Shown in pieces: positions 1 to 5,179 of a stretch of DNA of 5,179 nucleotides. The notes beneath the pieces are model-generated. The model saw only the letters and a list, made by a program, of their open reading frames with translations. It was not told the origin of the DNA and did not search any database. Each line of letters opens with the position of its first letter. The stretch's first letter is position 1. The stretch lies in assembly GCA_031384695.1 (NCBI GenBank), contig JANNAV010000265.1:1-5179 (forward strand), in the 5' to 3' direction. The stretch comes from JANNAV01 sp031384695. GTDB taxonomy: Bacteria; Pseudomonadota; Alphaproteobacteria; Rhodobacterales; Rhodobacteraceae. The position numbers were made by a program, and so were the translations under genes.

Positions 1-816
1 TCCGATCAGGTGCGCAAGCTGGAGGACGAGTATGACGTGCTGCTGTTTGACCGCCGCAAAAAGCAGGTTTTGCTGACCGGGGCCGGAGAGCGGTTGCTGG
101 CGATCACCCGGCGGCTGTTTGAGGCAGAGGATCAGGCGGTGGAGTTGCTGGCCGAAAGCCGGGCGCTGCGGGTGGGAAGTTTGCGCATTCTGGCCGACAG
201 CGCGCATCATCTTCTGCATGTGCTGGTGCATTTTCGCGCCCGCTATCCGGGGGTGCGGATCACGGTGCAATCGGGCAACAGCGAGGCGGTGATGCGGGGG
301 CTGCGCAGTTATGCGGCGGATGTGGGGGTACTGGGCGAGATGCCTTTGGGGCGGGAGTTTCAGGCGCTGTTGCTGAACACCAGCCCGATTGTGGCGTTTG
401 TGGCGGTGGGGCATCCTCTGGCCCGCAAGGTGCTGCTGAATTTTCAGGAGTTGGCGCAGGTGCCGCTGGTGCTGCGCGAGCAGGGGTCGAAAACCCGGAT
501 CAAGCTGGAGCAGGCGGCGCGGGCGGCGGGGGTGAGCCTTGTGGCGGCCATCGAGGCGGAGGGGCGCGAGGCGGTGCGCGAGATCGTGGCCTCGGGGGCG
601 GGGGTGGGGTTCGTGTCGGCGGCGGAGTTCGGGGTTGATCCGCGACTGATTGCCATTCCGTTGGCGGCGACGATGGCGATGGACGAGGCGCTGATCTGCC
701 TGCACGAGCGGCGCGGGGTAAAGCTGGTGGCAGCATTTTTCGAGATGGCGCGGGGGTTGGGGCCGGATGAGGCGCCAGGTTTGCCGCTTGCCAGTGCCAA
801 GCCTGCAACCCTATGA
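1..816 (+). CDS. LysR-family transcriptional regulator, 5'-truncated by window edge (2-aminoethylphosphonate-associated type)
   Basis: This is the C-terminal 271 residues of a LysR-type DNA-binding regulator; reading frame 1 is already open at the first base, so the true start lies upstream. Roughly 30 residues (the first helices of the winged helix-turn-helix) are missing. Fragment residues 1-33 hold the end of the recognition helix and the wing, with the family patterns VRKLEDEYDVLLFDR and LTGAGERLL. A linker helix follows (about 34-57), then a periplasmic-binding-protein-like effector domain (about 58-250) with RYPGVRI, GNSEAV, HPLAR, LREQGSKTR and EGREAVREIVASGAGVGFVS. The latter blocks resemble, from memory, LysR regulators linked to 2-aminoethylphosphonate catabolism, so phosphonate genes may lie upstream; this is inference. 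The C-terminal tail after about residue 252 is Pro/Ala-rich. The GTG at base 10 is internal and not a start. Its TGA stop lies inside an ATGA with a possible start of the next gene, and it is co-directional with it, unlike the common divergent LysR arrangement. Confidence 0.9.
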   Translation, partial: SDQVRKLEDEYDVLLFDRRKKQVLLTGAGERLLAITRRLFEAEDQAVELLAESRALRVGSLRILADSAHHLLHVLVHFRARYPGVRITVQSGNSEAVMRGLRSYAADVGVLGEMPLGREFQALLLNTSPIVAFVAVGHPLARKVLLNFQELAQVPLVLREQGSKTRIKLEQAARAAGVSLVAAIEAEGREAVREIVASGAGVGFVSAAEFGVDPRLIAIPLAATMAMDEALICLHERRGVKLVAAFFEMARGLGPDEAPGLPLASAKPATL

Positions 817-836
817 TCCGCTTGCAATTGCATCGC

Positions 837-843
837 GGGGGGA
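837..843 (+). promoter_or_regulatory. Candidate ribosome binding site for the GT30-like gene
   Basis: A GGGGGGA run ends 5 bases before the ATG at 849. It is a purine-rich, imperfect Shine-Dalgarno match, but nothing comparable precedes the in-frame ATG at 813, whose upstream bases are CCTGCAACCCT. This favours 849 as the start, with 32 bases separating it from the regulator's stop codon. Confidence 0.4.
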
Positions 844-848
844 TCAGC

Positions 849-2189
849 ATGGCTGCGGCAAACACCCCAAAGCGGCAACTGGGATGGGATACGCGGGCGC
901 TTTATTGGCTGGTGCAGGTGGGGTTGCATCTGCTGGCGCCGCTGGTGATCCTGCTGTTGATCCGGCGCGCGTTCCGGGAGCCGGGGCATCTGCGGCATTT
1001 GTCGCAGCGGCTGGGGTTGGGGCCGGTGGGGCCGAAGGGGGCGGTCTGGGTCTATGCGGCGTCTTTGGGGGAAACCCGGGCCGTGAGCGCGTTGGTACGC
1101 CAGTTGATCGGGGCCGGGCATCCGGTTTTGCTCAGCCATATGTCGCCCGCCGGTCTGGCCGAGGGGTTCAGGCTGTTTGACGGCGAGGCGTTGGTGACGC
1201 ACCGCTATGTGCCGGTGGATCTGTTCTGGGCGGTGCGGCTGTTCTTGTGGCGGGCAAAGCCACGGCTGGGGTTGGTGTGCGAGATCGAGATCTGGCCTGC
1301 GATGCTGATGGAGGCGGCGCGGGCGGGGGTGCCGATGGTGATGGTGAACGGCAATCTGCTGGACCGGTCCATCGGTGATCTGCGGGGCGCGCGGCGGCAC
1401 CTGATGGCGCTTTATCAGTTGTTCACGCTGGTGCTGACACGGACCGAGGCCTACCGCGCGCGGTATTTGCGGATCGGGGTGGAGGCGGCGCGGGTGCGGA
1501 TCGTGGGCGAGATGAAGTATGATCAGTGGGTTGATCCGCTGCAACTGGCGCGGGGAGCGGTGCTGCGGGCGGGGTGGCCGGAGGCGGCGCGCGTGCTGAT
1601 GATCGCGTCATCGGTGGAGGGCGAGGAGGCGGCGCTGCTGGGCATGGTGCAGGGCTTGCTGCGCGCAGGGAATGTACGGACCCTGTGGGCCCCGCGCAGC
1701 CCGCAGCGGTTTGACGCGGTGGCGGCGGCGTTGCAGGCGGCGGGGATCAGTTTCGCCCGCCGGTCCGGTTTGGAGGACGCGATGGCGGGACCATTGCCGG
1801 ATGTGCAGGTATTGCTGGGCGACAGCATCGGCGAGATGAACGCCTATTACCAGATGGCCGACCTGGTGTTTGTGGGGGCCAGTCTGGTGGATCATGGCGG
1901 GCATAACATCATGGAGCCGATGGCGCTGGGGCGGCCGGTGGTGATGGGACCATCAACCTATGGCATCGCGTTTGCCGCAGGGCCTGCGGCGGTGGCGGGG
2001 GCGTTTGAAAGCCTGCCGGATGTGGCGGCTTTGGCGCTGCGGATCGGGCGGTTGCTGGATGATCCGGCACAGCTTGCCGCGATGTCGCGGGCGGCGGCGG
2101 CATTTGCGGCCAGCCAGACCGGGGCTGCGGCGCGCAGTTATGCAGCACTTGCGCCTTGGCTTGGGCAGCAGCCTGAGGCGCGGCATTGA
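849..2189 (+). CDS. Kdo transferase (WaaA/KdtA, GT30)-like glycosyltransferase, divergent
   Basis: Predicted inner-membrane-anchored glycosyltransferase of 446 residues, close to the usual 420-440 for WaaA. In this numbering a hydrophobic segment at about 17-38 is the membrane anchor. The N-terminal acceptor domain carries AASLGE (70-75), whose Glu corresponds to the catalytic base of GT30 enzymes, then YVPVDL, EIEIWP (145-150; usually ETE/ESE-WP) and NGNLLDRS. The C-terminal donor domain has GEMKYD, ASSVEGEE, PRSPQRF, GDSIGEMNAYY (324-334) and VGASLVDHGGHNIMEP (342-357), the nucleotide-sugar signature. Canonical enzymes, as I recall them, read STHEGE and PRHPER; both His are replaced here. 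Family membership is firm, but the donor is not. It could be a lipid A Kdo transferase, or a paralogue adapted to CMP-pseudaminic acid made by the following genes. The start at 849 is chosen for its purine-rich leader; an in-frame ATG at 813 overlaps the preceding stop as ATGA and would add 12 residues. Confidence 0.85.
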   Translation: MAAANTPKRQLGWDTRALYWLVQVGLHLLAPLVILLLIRRAFREPGHLRHLSQRLGLGPVGPKGAVWVYAASLGETRAVSALVRQLIGAGHPVLLSHMSPAGLAEGFRLFDGEALVTHRYVPVDLFWAVRLFLWRAKPRLGLVCEIEIWPAMLMEAARAGVPMVMVNGNLLDRSIGDLRGARRHLMALYQLFTLVLTRTEAYRARYLRIGVEAARVRIVGEMKYDQWVDPLQLARGAVLRAGWPEAARVLMIASSVEGEEAALLGMVQGLLRAGNVRTLWAPRSPQRFDAVAAALQAAGISFARRSGLEDAMAGPLPDVQVLLGDSIGEMNAYYQMADLVFVGASLVDHGGHNIMEPMALGRPVVMGPSTYGIAFAAGPAAVAGAFESLPDVAALALRIGRLLDDPAQLAAMSRAAAAFAASQTGAAARSYAALAPWLGQQPEARH

Positions 2190-2213
2190 AACCGGCGTTG
2201 AAATCGCGATATT
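2186..2213 (+). promoter_or_regulatory. Candidate sigma70-type promoter for the pse operon
   Basis: TTGAAA at 2186-2191 (5 of 6 matches to TTGACA, overlapping the upstream stop codon) is followed after 16 bases by GATATT at 2208-2213 (4 of 6 matches to TATAAT). Transcription would start near 2220, giving a leader of about 55 bases before pseB. It lies in the only sizeable gap of the window and is less GC-rich than the genes. The match is by eye and could be chance; read-through from the upstream gene remains possible. Confidence 0.35.
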
Positions 2214-2222
2214 GAACCGGGA
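2186..2222 (+). repeat. Three imperfect TTGAAA-type direct repeats in the pseB upstream gap
   Basis: Three similar 11-12 base units start at 2186 (TTGAAACCGGCG), 2198 (TTGAAATCGCGA) and 2212 (TTGAACCGGGA), at steps of 12 and 14 bases. The 8-base perfect palindrome ATCGCGAT (2203-2210) falls across the second unit. Phasing near one helical turn would suit a regulator binding site overlapping the candidate promoter, but the units are short and no protein can be assigned. Confidence 0.4.
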
Positions 2223-2258
2223 CGCGCGCCCGTTGCGGCAAGGGTGCGGTTCAAACCG
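2212..2258 (+). promoter_or_regulatory. Nested inverted repeats in the pseB leader
   Basis: TTGAACCG (2212-2219) and CGGTTCAA (2247-2254) form a perfect 8-base inverted repeat. Inside its loop, CCC-g-TTG (2229-2235) can pair with CAAGGG (2239-2244) around a CGG loop with one bulged G. The right arm is also part of a second palindrome, CGGTT-CA-AACCG (2247-2258), which abuts the pseB ribosome binding site. The two folds are mutually exclusive at the right arm. There is no T-run afterwards, so it is not a standard intrinsic terminator; an operator or leader structure is more plausible. Confidence 0.35.
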
Positions 2259-2266
2259 AAGGTAGG
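2258..2266 (+). promoter_or_regulatory. Ribosome binding site of pseB
   Basis: GAAGGTAGG ends 8 bases before the ATG at 2275, with two GG cores giving a good Shine-Dalgarno match. It is the clearest such site in the window and fixes the pseB start, which also begins directly before the Rossmann glycine motif. Confidence 0.6.
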
Positions 2267-2274
2267 CGCGCGCG

Positions 2275-3273
2275 ATGTTCACCAACTCCACCATTCTTGT
2301 GACCGGCGGCACCGGCTCGTTCGGGCACGCGTTTTTGCCGATGACGCTGGCGCGCTTTAAGCCGAAGAAAATCATCGTGTTCAGCCGCGACGAGATGAAG
2401 CAATGGGAGATGGCCAAGCGGTTCACCAATGACCCGCGCGTGCGGTTTTTCATCGGCGATGTGCGCGACCGTGACCGGCTTTACCGGGCGTTGCGGGGGG
2501 TGGATTATGTGGTGCATGCGGCGGCGACCAAGATTGTGCCCACCGCCGAATACAACCCCTTCGAGTGCATCAAGACCAATGTGATGGGGGCGATGAACCT
2601 GATTGATGCCTGCGTGGATTGCGGGGTAAAGCGGGTGGTGGCACTTTCAACCGACAAGGCCTCCAGCCCGATCAACCTTTACGGGGCGTCAAAACTGGCC
2701 TCGGACAAGCTGTTTGTCGCCTCGAACTCGTATGGCGGTGAGCATGGCACCCGGTTTTCGGTGGTGCGCTATGGCAATGTGATGGGCTCGCGCGGGTCGG
2801 TCATTCCGTTCTTTCAGTCTATCCGTGAGAGTGGCGTGCTGCCGATCACCGATCCCCGGATGACGCGGTTCATGATCAGCCTTGATCAGGGGGTGGAACT
2901 GGTCTGGCATGCGTTCGAGGATATGGAGGGCGGCGAGGTTTATGTGAAAAAGATCCCCTCGATGAATATCGTGAACATCGCGCGGGTGGTGGCGCCGGAG
3001 GCGCGGCACGAGGTGGTGGGGATTAGGCCCGGGGAAAAGCTGCACGAGCAGATGATCGGCTTTGAGGATGCGCCGCATACCTATGAATACCCTGAACATT
3101 TCAAGATTTTGCCCGCGATTCACAACTGGTCGGCCTCGCCCGTCAGGATCAAGGATGGGGTGAAGGTGGCGGAGGGGTTTGTCTATGCGTCGGACAGCAA
3201 CCCTGTCTGGATGAGCGATGCCGAGCTTGGCGGCTGGATTGCCGCCAACGCAAGCCGGATCGGGGCAATCTGA
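2275..3273 (+). CDS. pseB: UDP-N-acetylglucosamine 4,6-dehydratase (inverting) PseB
   Basis: First enzyme of pseudaminic acid synthesis: a cytoplasmic NADP-dependent enzyme that removes water from UDP-GlcNAc and inverts C5 to give UDP-2-acetamido-2,6-dideoxy-L-arabino-4-hexulose. The 332-residue product has the usual PseB length. Visible features are the Rossmann motif GGTGSFG (11-17), FSRDEMKQWEM (36-46), GDVRD (61-65), HAAATKIVPTAEYNPFE (81-97), the catalytic STDKA (Thr126, Asp127, Lys128), the YGASK pair (Tyr136, Lys140), RYGNVMGSRGSV (165-176), DPRMTRFM (193-200) and RPGEKLHE (251-258). This soluble short-chain form differs from long membrane-bound polysaccharide dehydratases. The start is supported by a good ribosome binding site. 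Its TGA overlaps the next ATG by one base (TGATG), implying coupled translation with pseC. The generic CapD-type or FlaA1-type label is the main alternative; the pseC-pseF-pseG context favours PseB. Confidence 0.93.
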   Translation: MFTNSTILVTGGTGSFGHAFLPMTLARFKPKKIIVFSRDEMKQWEMAKRFTNDPRVRFFIGDVRDRDRLYRALRGVDYVVHAAATKIVPTAEYNPFECIKTNVMGAMNLIDACVDCGVKRVVALSTDKASSPINLYGASKLASDKLFVASNSYGGEHGTRFSVVRYGNVMGSRGSVIPFFQSIRESGVLPITDPRMTRFMISLDQGVELVWHAFEDMEGGEVYVKKIPSMNIVNIARVVAPEARHEVVGIRPGEKLHEQMIGFEDAPHTYEYPEHFKILPAIHNWSASPVRIKDGVKVAEGFVYASDSNPVWMSDAELGGWIAANASRIGAI

Positions 3274-4415
3274 TGATCCCTTATGGCCGGCAGGATATCT
3301 CGGACAAGGATATTGCCGCGGTGGTGGCGGTGCTGGGATCTGACTTTCTGACCCAAGGGCCACAGGTGCCGGCGTTTGAGGCGGCGGTGGCGGCGGCGGT
3401 GGGGGCCAGCCATGCGGTGGCGGTAAATTCGGCTACATCGGCCTTGCATATTGCCTGCATGGCGCTGGGGCTTGGGCCGGGGGATGTGCTGTGGACGGTG
3501 CCGAACACCTTTGTGGCCTCGGCCAATTGCGCGCTTTACTGTGGTGCCACGGTGGATTTTGTCGATATTGATCCGGTGAGTTATACCATGTGCCCGGTTG
3601 CGCTGGCGGCCAGGTTGCGGTCGGCGGCGAAATTGCCAAAGGTGATCGTGCCGGTGCATTTGTGCGGGCAATCGGCGGATATGGCCGCGATCCATGCGCT
3701 TTGCGCGCCTTTGGGGATCAGGGTGATCGAGGATGCCTCGCATGCCATCGGGGCCACTTATCAGGGCAAGCCTGTGGGCGATTGCCGGTACAGCGATATT
3801 GCGGTGTTCAGCTTTCATCCGGTGAAGATCATCACCACCGCCGAGGGGGGGCTTTGCACCACCAATGATGCGGGCCTTGCGCAGGCAATGGACCTTGCGC
3901 GCAGCCATGGCATCACCCGCGACCCCGCCTTGATGACCCATGCACCGGATGGGCCGTGGTATTATCAGATGATCACGCTGGGTTATAATTACCGGATGAC
4001 CGAGTTGCAGGCGGCGCTTGGGCTGTCGCAGATGGCGCGGCTGGGCGAGATGGTGGCGCGCAGGCGGGCACTTGCGGCGCGGTATGATGGGTTGCTGGCG
4101 CATCTGCCGCTGGTTTTGCCCGCGCAGGCGGCGGATGGGGTTTCAAGCTGGCATCTGTATGTGATCCGGGTGCCGCAGGACGGCGGCGCTGGCCATCGCG
4201 CGGTGTTCGAGGCGTTGCGCGCGGCGGGCATCGGGGTAAACCTGCACTATATCCCGGTGCATCTGCACCCTTATTATCGCGCGATGGGGTTTGGCCCCGG
4301 CCAGTTCCCGGCATCGGAAGCCTATTACGCCGAGGCCATCAGCATTCCGCTTTACTATGGCCTGAGCGATGCCGATCAGGACCGGGTGGTGGCAGCGCTT
4401 GCGGGCGTGTTATGA
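3273..4415 (+). CDS. pseC: UDP-4-amino-4,6-dideoxy-N-acetyl-beta-L-altrosamine transaminase PseC
   Basis: PLP-dependent sugar aminotransferase of the DegT/DnrJ/EryC1/StrS family that transfers an amino group from L-glutamate to C4 of the PseB 4-keto product, in the cytoplasm. The 380 residues match the family. Recognisable blocks are IPYGRQDIS (2-10), SDFLTQGPQVPAFE (23-36), NSATSALHIA (52-61), VPNTFVASANCALYCGA (76-92), the cofactor-ring Asp in VIEDASHAIGA (151-161), the Schiff-base lysine in FSFHPVKIITTAEGG (Lys185), GYNYRMTELQAALG (237-250) and HYIPVHLHPYY (325-335). The first ATG overlaps the pseB stop by one base; only a weak GGGG stands upstream, so translation is probably coupled. The stop overlaps pseF as ATGA. 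The N-terminal IPYG and the pse gene order support PseC over other sugar aminotransferases such as legionaminic or perosamine enzymes. Confidence 0.93.
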   Translation: MIPYGRQDISDKDIAAVVAVLGSDFLTQGPQVPAFEAAVAAAVGASHAVAVNSATSALHIACMALGLGPGDVLWTVPNTFVASANCALYCGATVDFVDIDPVSYTMCPVALAARLRSAAKLPKVIVPVHLCGQSADMAAIHALCAPLGIRVIEDASHAIGATYQGKPVGDCRYSDIAVFSFHPVKIITTAEGGLCTTNDAGLAQAMDLARSHGITRDPALMTHAPDGPWYYQMITLGYNYRMTELQAALGLSQMARLGEMVARRRALAARYDGLLAHLPLVLPAQAADGVSSWHLYVIRVPQDGGAGHRAVFEALRAAGIGVNLHYIPVHLHPYYRAMGFGPGQFPASEAYYAEAISIPLYYGLSDADQDRVVAALAGVL

Positions 4416-5098
4416 GCATCTGCGTGATCCCGGCGCGGGGCGGGTCCAAACGCATTCCGCGCAAGAATGTGGCGCCGTTTCACGGCCGCCCGATGATCGG
4501 CTGGTCGATCAGGGCGGCGCGCGAGGCGGGGGTATTCGCGCGCATCCTGGTATCGACGGATGACGCGGAAATAGCGGCGGTCGCCCGCGCCGAAGGGGCC
4601 GAGGTGCCGTTCCTGCGGCCTGCGGAACTGGCGGATGACCTGACCCCGACGGTGCCGGTGATGGCGCATGCGGTGGCGGCGTTGGGGCTTTTGCCCGAGG
4701 TGCCGGTTTGCTGTCTTTACGCCACGGCACCGCTGGTTTTGCCGGAGGATCTTCGCGCCGGTTTGGCGCGGCTGCGCGAGGGTGGGGCGGTTTATGTGGT
4801 TTCGGTGACACGCTTTGGCTATCCGGTGCAGCGGGCTTTGCTGCGCGACGATTTGGGCGGGCTGGCGATGATGTACCCCGGGCATATGCAGACGCGAAGC
4901 CAGGATTTGCCCGAGGCCTGGCATGATGCGGGGCAGTTTTATGTGGCATATGCCGGCACCTGGGCGGCGGGGGTGCCGGTGTTCGGCCCCGGTGCGGTGG
5001 GCCTGACCCTGCCCCGCCACCGGGTGCAGGATATTGATACGCCCGAGGACTGGGCCCGCGCCGAAAGCATCTTTGCCGCCCTTTATCCCCGCGCATGA
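4412..5098 (+). CDS. pseF: Pseudaminic acid cytidylyltransferase PseF
   Basis: Activates pseudaminic acid with CTP to give CMP-pseudaminic acid and pyrophosphate, the last cytoplasmic step before transfer. The 228-residue product has the usual size for short NeuA-type acylneuraminate cytidylyltransferases. The CTP-binding loop ARGGSKRIPRKN is at 8-19, followed by VSTDD (47-51), LRPAELADDLTPT (68-80), YATAPL (103-108), RSQDLPEAWHDAGQFYV (162-178) and the C-terminal metal-site region QDIDTPEDW (206-214). The IPRKN loop and the Q-D-L-P-E-A-W-x-D-A-G-Q-F-Y stretch fit PseF better than NeuA or KdsB. Its start shares ATGA with the pseC stop, and its own stop shares ATGA with pseG, so it sits inside a translationally coupled chain. 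Substrate specificity is inferred from the neighbours; a legionaminic or sialic acid enzyme is the weaker alternative. Confidence 0.92.
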   Translation: MSICVIPARGGSKRIPRKNVAPFHGRPMIGWSIRAAREAGVFARILVSTDDAEIAAVARAEGAEVPFLRPAELADDLTPTVPVMAHAVAALGLLPEVPVCCLYATAPLVLPEDLRAGLARLREGGAVYVVSVTRFGYPVQRALLRDDLGGLAMMYPGHMQTRSQDLPEAWHDAGQFYVAYAGTWAAGVPVFGPGAVGLTLPRHRVQDIDTPEDWARAESIFAALYPRA

Positions 5099-5179
5099 GC
5101 CTGAATGTCGCCCTGCGCTGTGATGCCTCGACCGAGATCGGCACCGGGCATGTGATGCGCTGTCTGACGCTGGCGCTGG
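5095..5179 (+). CDS. pseG: UDP-2,4-diacetamido-2,4,6-trideoxy-beta-L-altropyranose hydrolase PseG, 3'-truncated by window edge
   Basis: Only the first 28 codons are inside the window. They read MSLNVALRCDASTEIGTGHV followed by MRCLTLAL, matching the N-terminus of PseG, a GT-B-fold hydrolase that strips UDP from the diacetamido sugar to free 2,4-diacetamido-2,4,6-trideoxy-L-altrose. The block R-x-D-A-S-x-x-I-G-x-G-H-V-M-R-C-L is diagnostic; His19 corresponds to the catalytic His reported for the Campylobacter PseG. The ATG overlaps the pseF stop as ATGA. No purine-rich site precedes it (the upstream bases are TATCCCCGCGC), so translation probably depends on ribosomes finishing pseF. The fragment is too short to judge whether the rest is intact or fused to another domain such as PseH, which occurs in some relatives. 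Confidence 0.85.
   Translation, partial: MSLNVALRCDASTEIGTGHVMRCLTLAL

Noticed and set aside
10..12. GTG as start of the LysR gene
   Set aside because: It falls inside the DNA-binding domain; the frame is open before it and the recognition-helix residues continue upstream, so the gene is simply cut by the window edge.
444..1544. 366-codon open frame on the minus strand
   Set aside because: It lies opposite the LysR and GT30-like genes, is dominated by His/Pro/Arg/Gln as expected from the complement of GC-rich codons, and shows no recognisable motif. It is a shadow.
2212..2258. Rho-independent terminator after the GT30-like gene
   Set aside because: The inverted repeat is followed by AACCGAAGG rather than a T-run, the outer loop is long, and it overlaps the pseB leader.
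3380..3406. GCG/GTG-rich microsatellite-like run
   Set aside because: It encodes an Ala/Val-rich helix of PseC in frame; the repeat is imperfect and explained by GC-rich codon choice.
3183..4103. 306-codon open frame on the minus strand opposite pseC
   Set aside because: Arg/His/Pro-rich low-information translation opposite a clearly conserved aminotransferase; no domain and no sensible start context.
4376..5020. 214-codon open frame on the minus strand opposite pseF
   Set aside because: Same compositional artefact; pseF on the + strand explains the region completely.
1..5179. tRNA, rRNA, CRISPR, insertion sequence or attachment site
   Set aside because: No cloverleaf-like segment, repeat-spacer array, transposase or terminal repeats seen; the window is filled by protein genes except for the gaps described.

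Overview
The window is a GC-rich, gene-dense stretch with every supported gene on the + strand. Codon choice (heavy gcg/ggg/ctg/gtg), protein style and gene families suggest an alphaproteobacterium, most likely Rhodobacterales/Rhodobacteraceae. That placement is an inference from composition and general resemblance, not a database result.

Layout. (1) Positions 1-816 hold the 3' part of a LysR-family regulator; its effector domain resembles the subgroup associated with 2-aminoethylphosphonate (phosphonate) catabolism. (2) Positions 849-2189 (possible longer start at 813) encode a membrane-anchored glycosyltransferase of the Kdo-transferase (WaaA/KdtA, GT30) fold. It keeps the S-x-G-E and GGHN-x-x-EP signatures but has changed two usually conserved histidine positions. 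(3) Positions 2190-2274 are the only real intergenic gap. It carries a plausible sigma70-type promoter, three imperfect TTGAAA-type repeats, a nested inverted repeat and a good ribosome binding site. (4) From 2275 to the window end runs a tightly packed nonulosonic acid (pseudaminic acid) operon, pseB-pseC-pseF-pseG, with 1- or 4-base stop/start overlaps. pseG is cut by the window edge after 28 codons.

How the genes work together. PseB (UDP-GlcNAc 4,6-dehydratase/5-epimerase) and PseC (PLP aminotransferase) make UDP-4-amino-4,6-dideoxy-L-AltNAc. After N-acetylation (PseH, not in the window), PseG removes UDP and PseI (not in the window) condenses the sugar with phosphoenolpyruvate. PseF then activates pseudaminic acid as CMP-Pse. 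PseH and PseI are expected just downstream. CMP-Pse is normally used to glycosylate flagellin or build surface polysaccharide.

The most interesting point is the divergent GT30-like enzyme immediately before the pse genes. Canonical GT30 enzymes use CMP-Kdo, another CMP-activated 2-keto-3-deoxy sugar acid, so this protein is a reasonable candidate for a CMP-Pse-using transferase or a specialised Kdo transferase. The sequence alone cannot decide between these.
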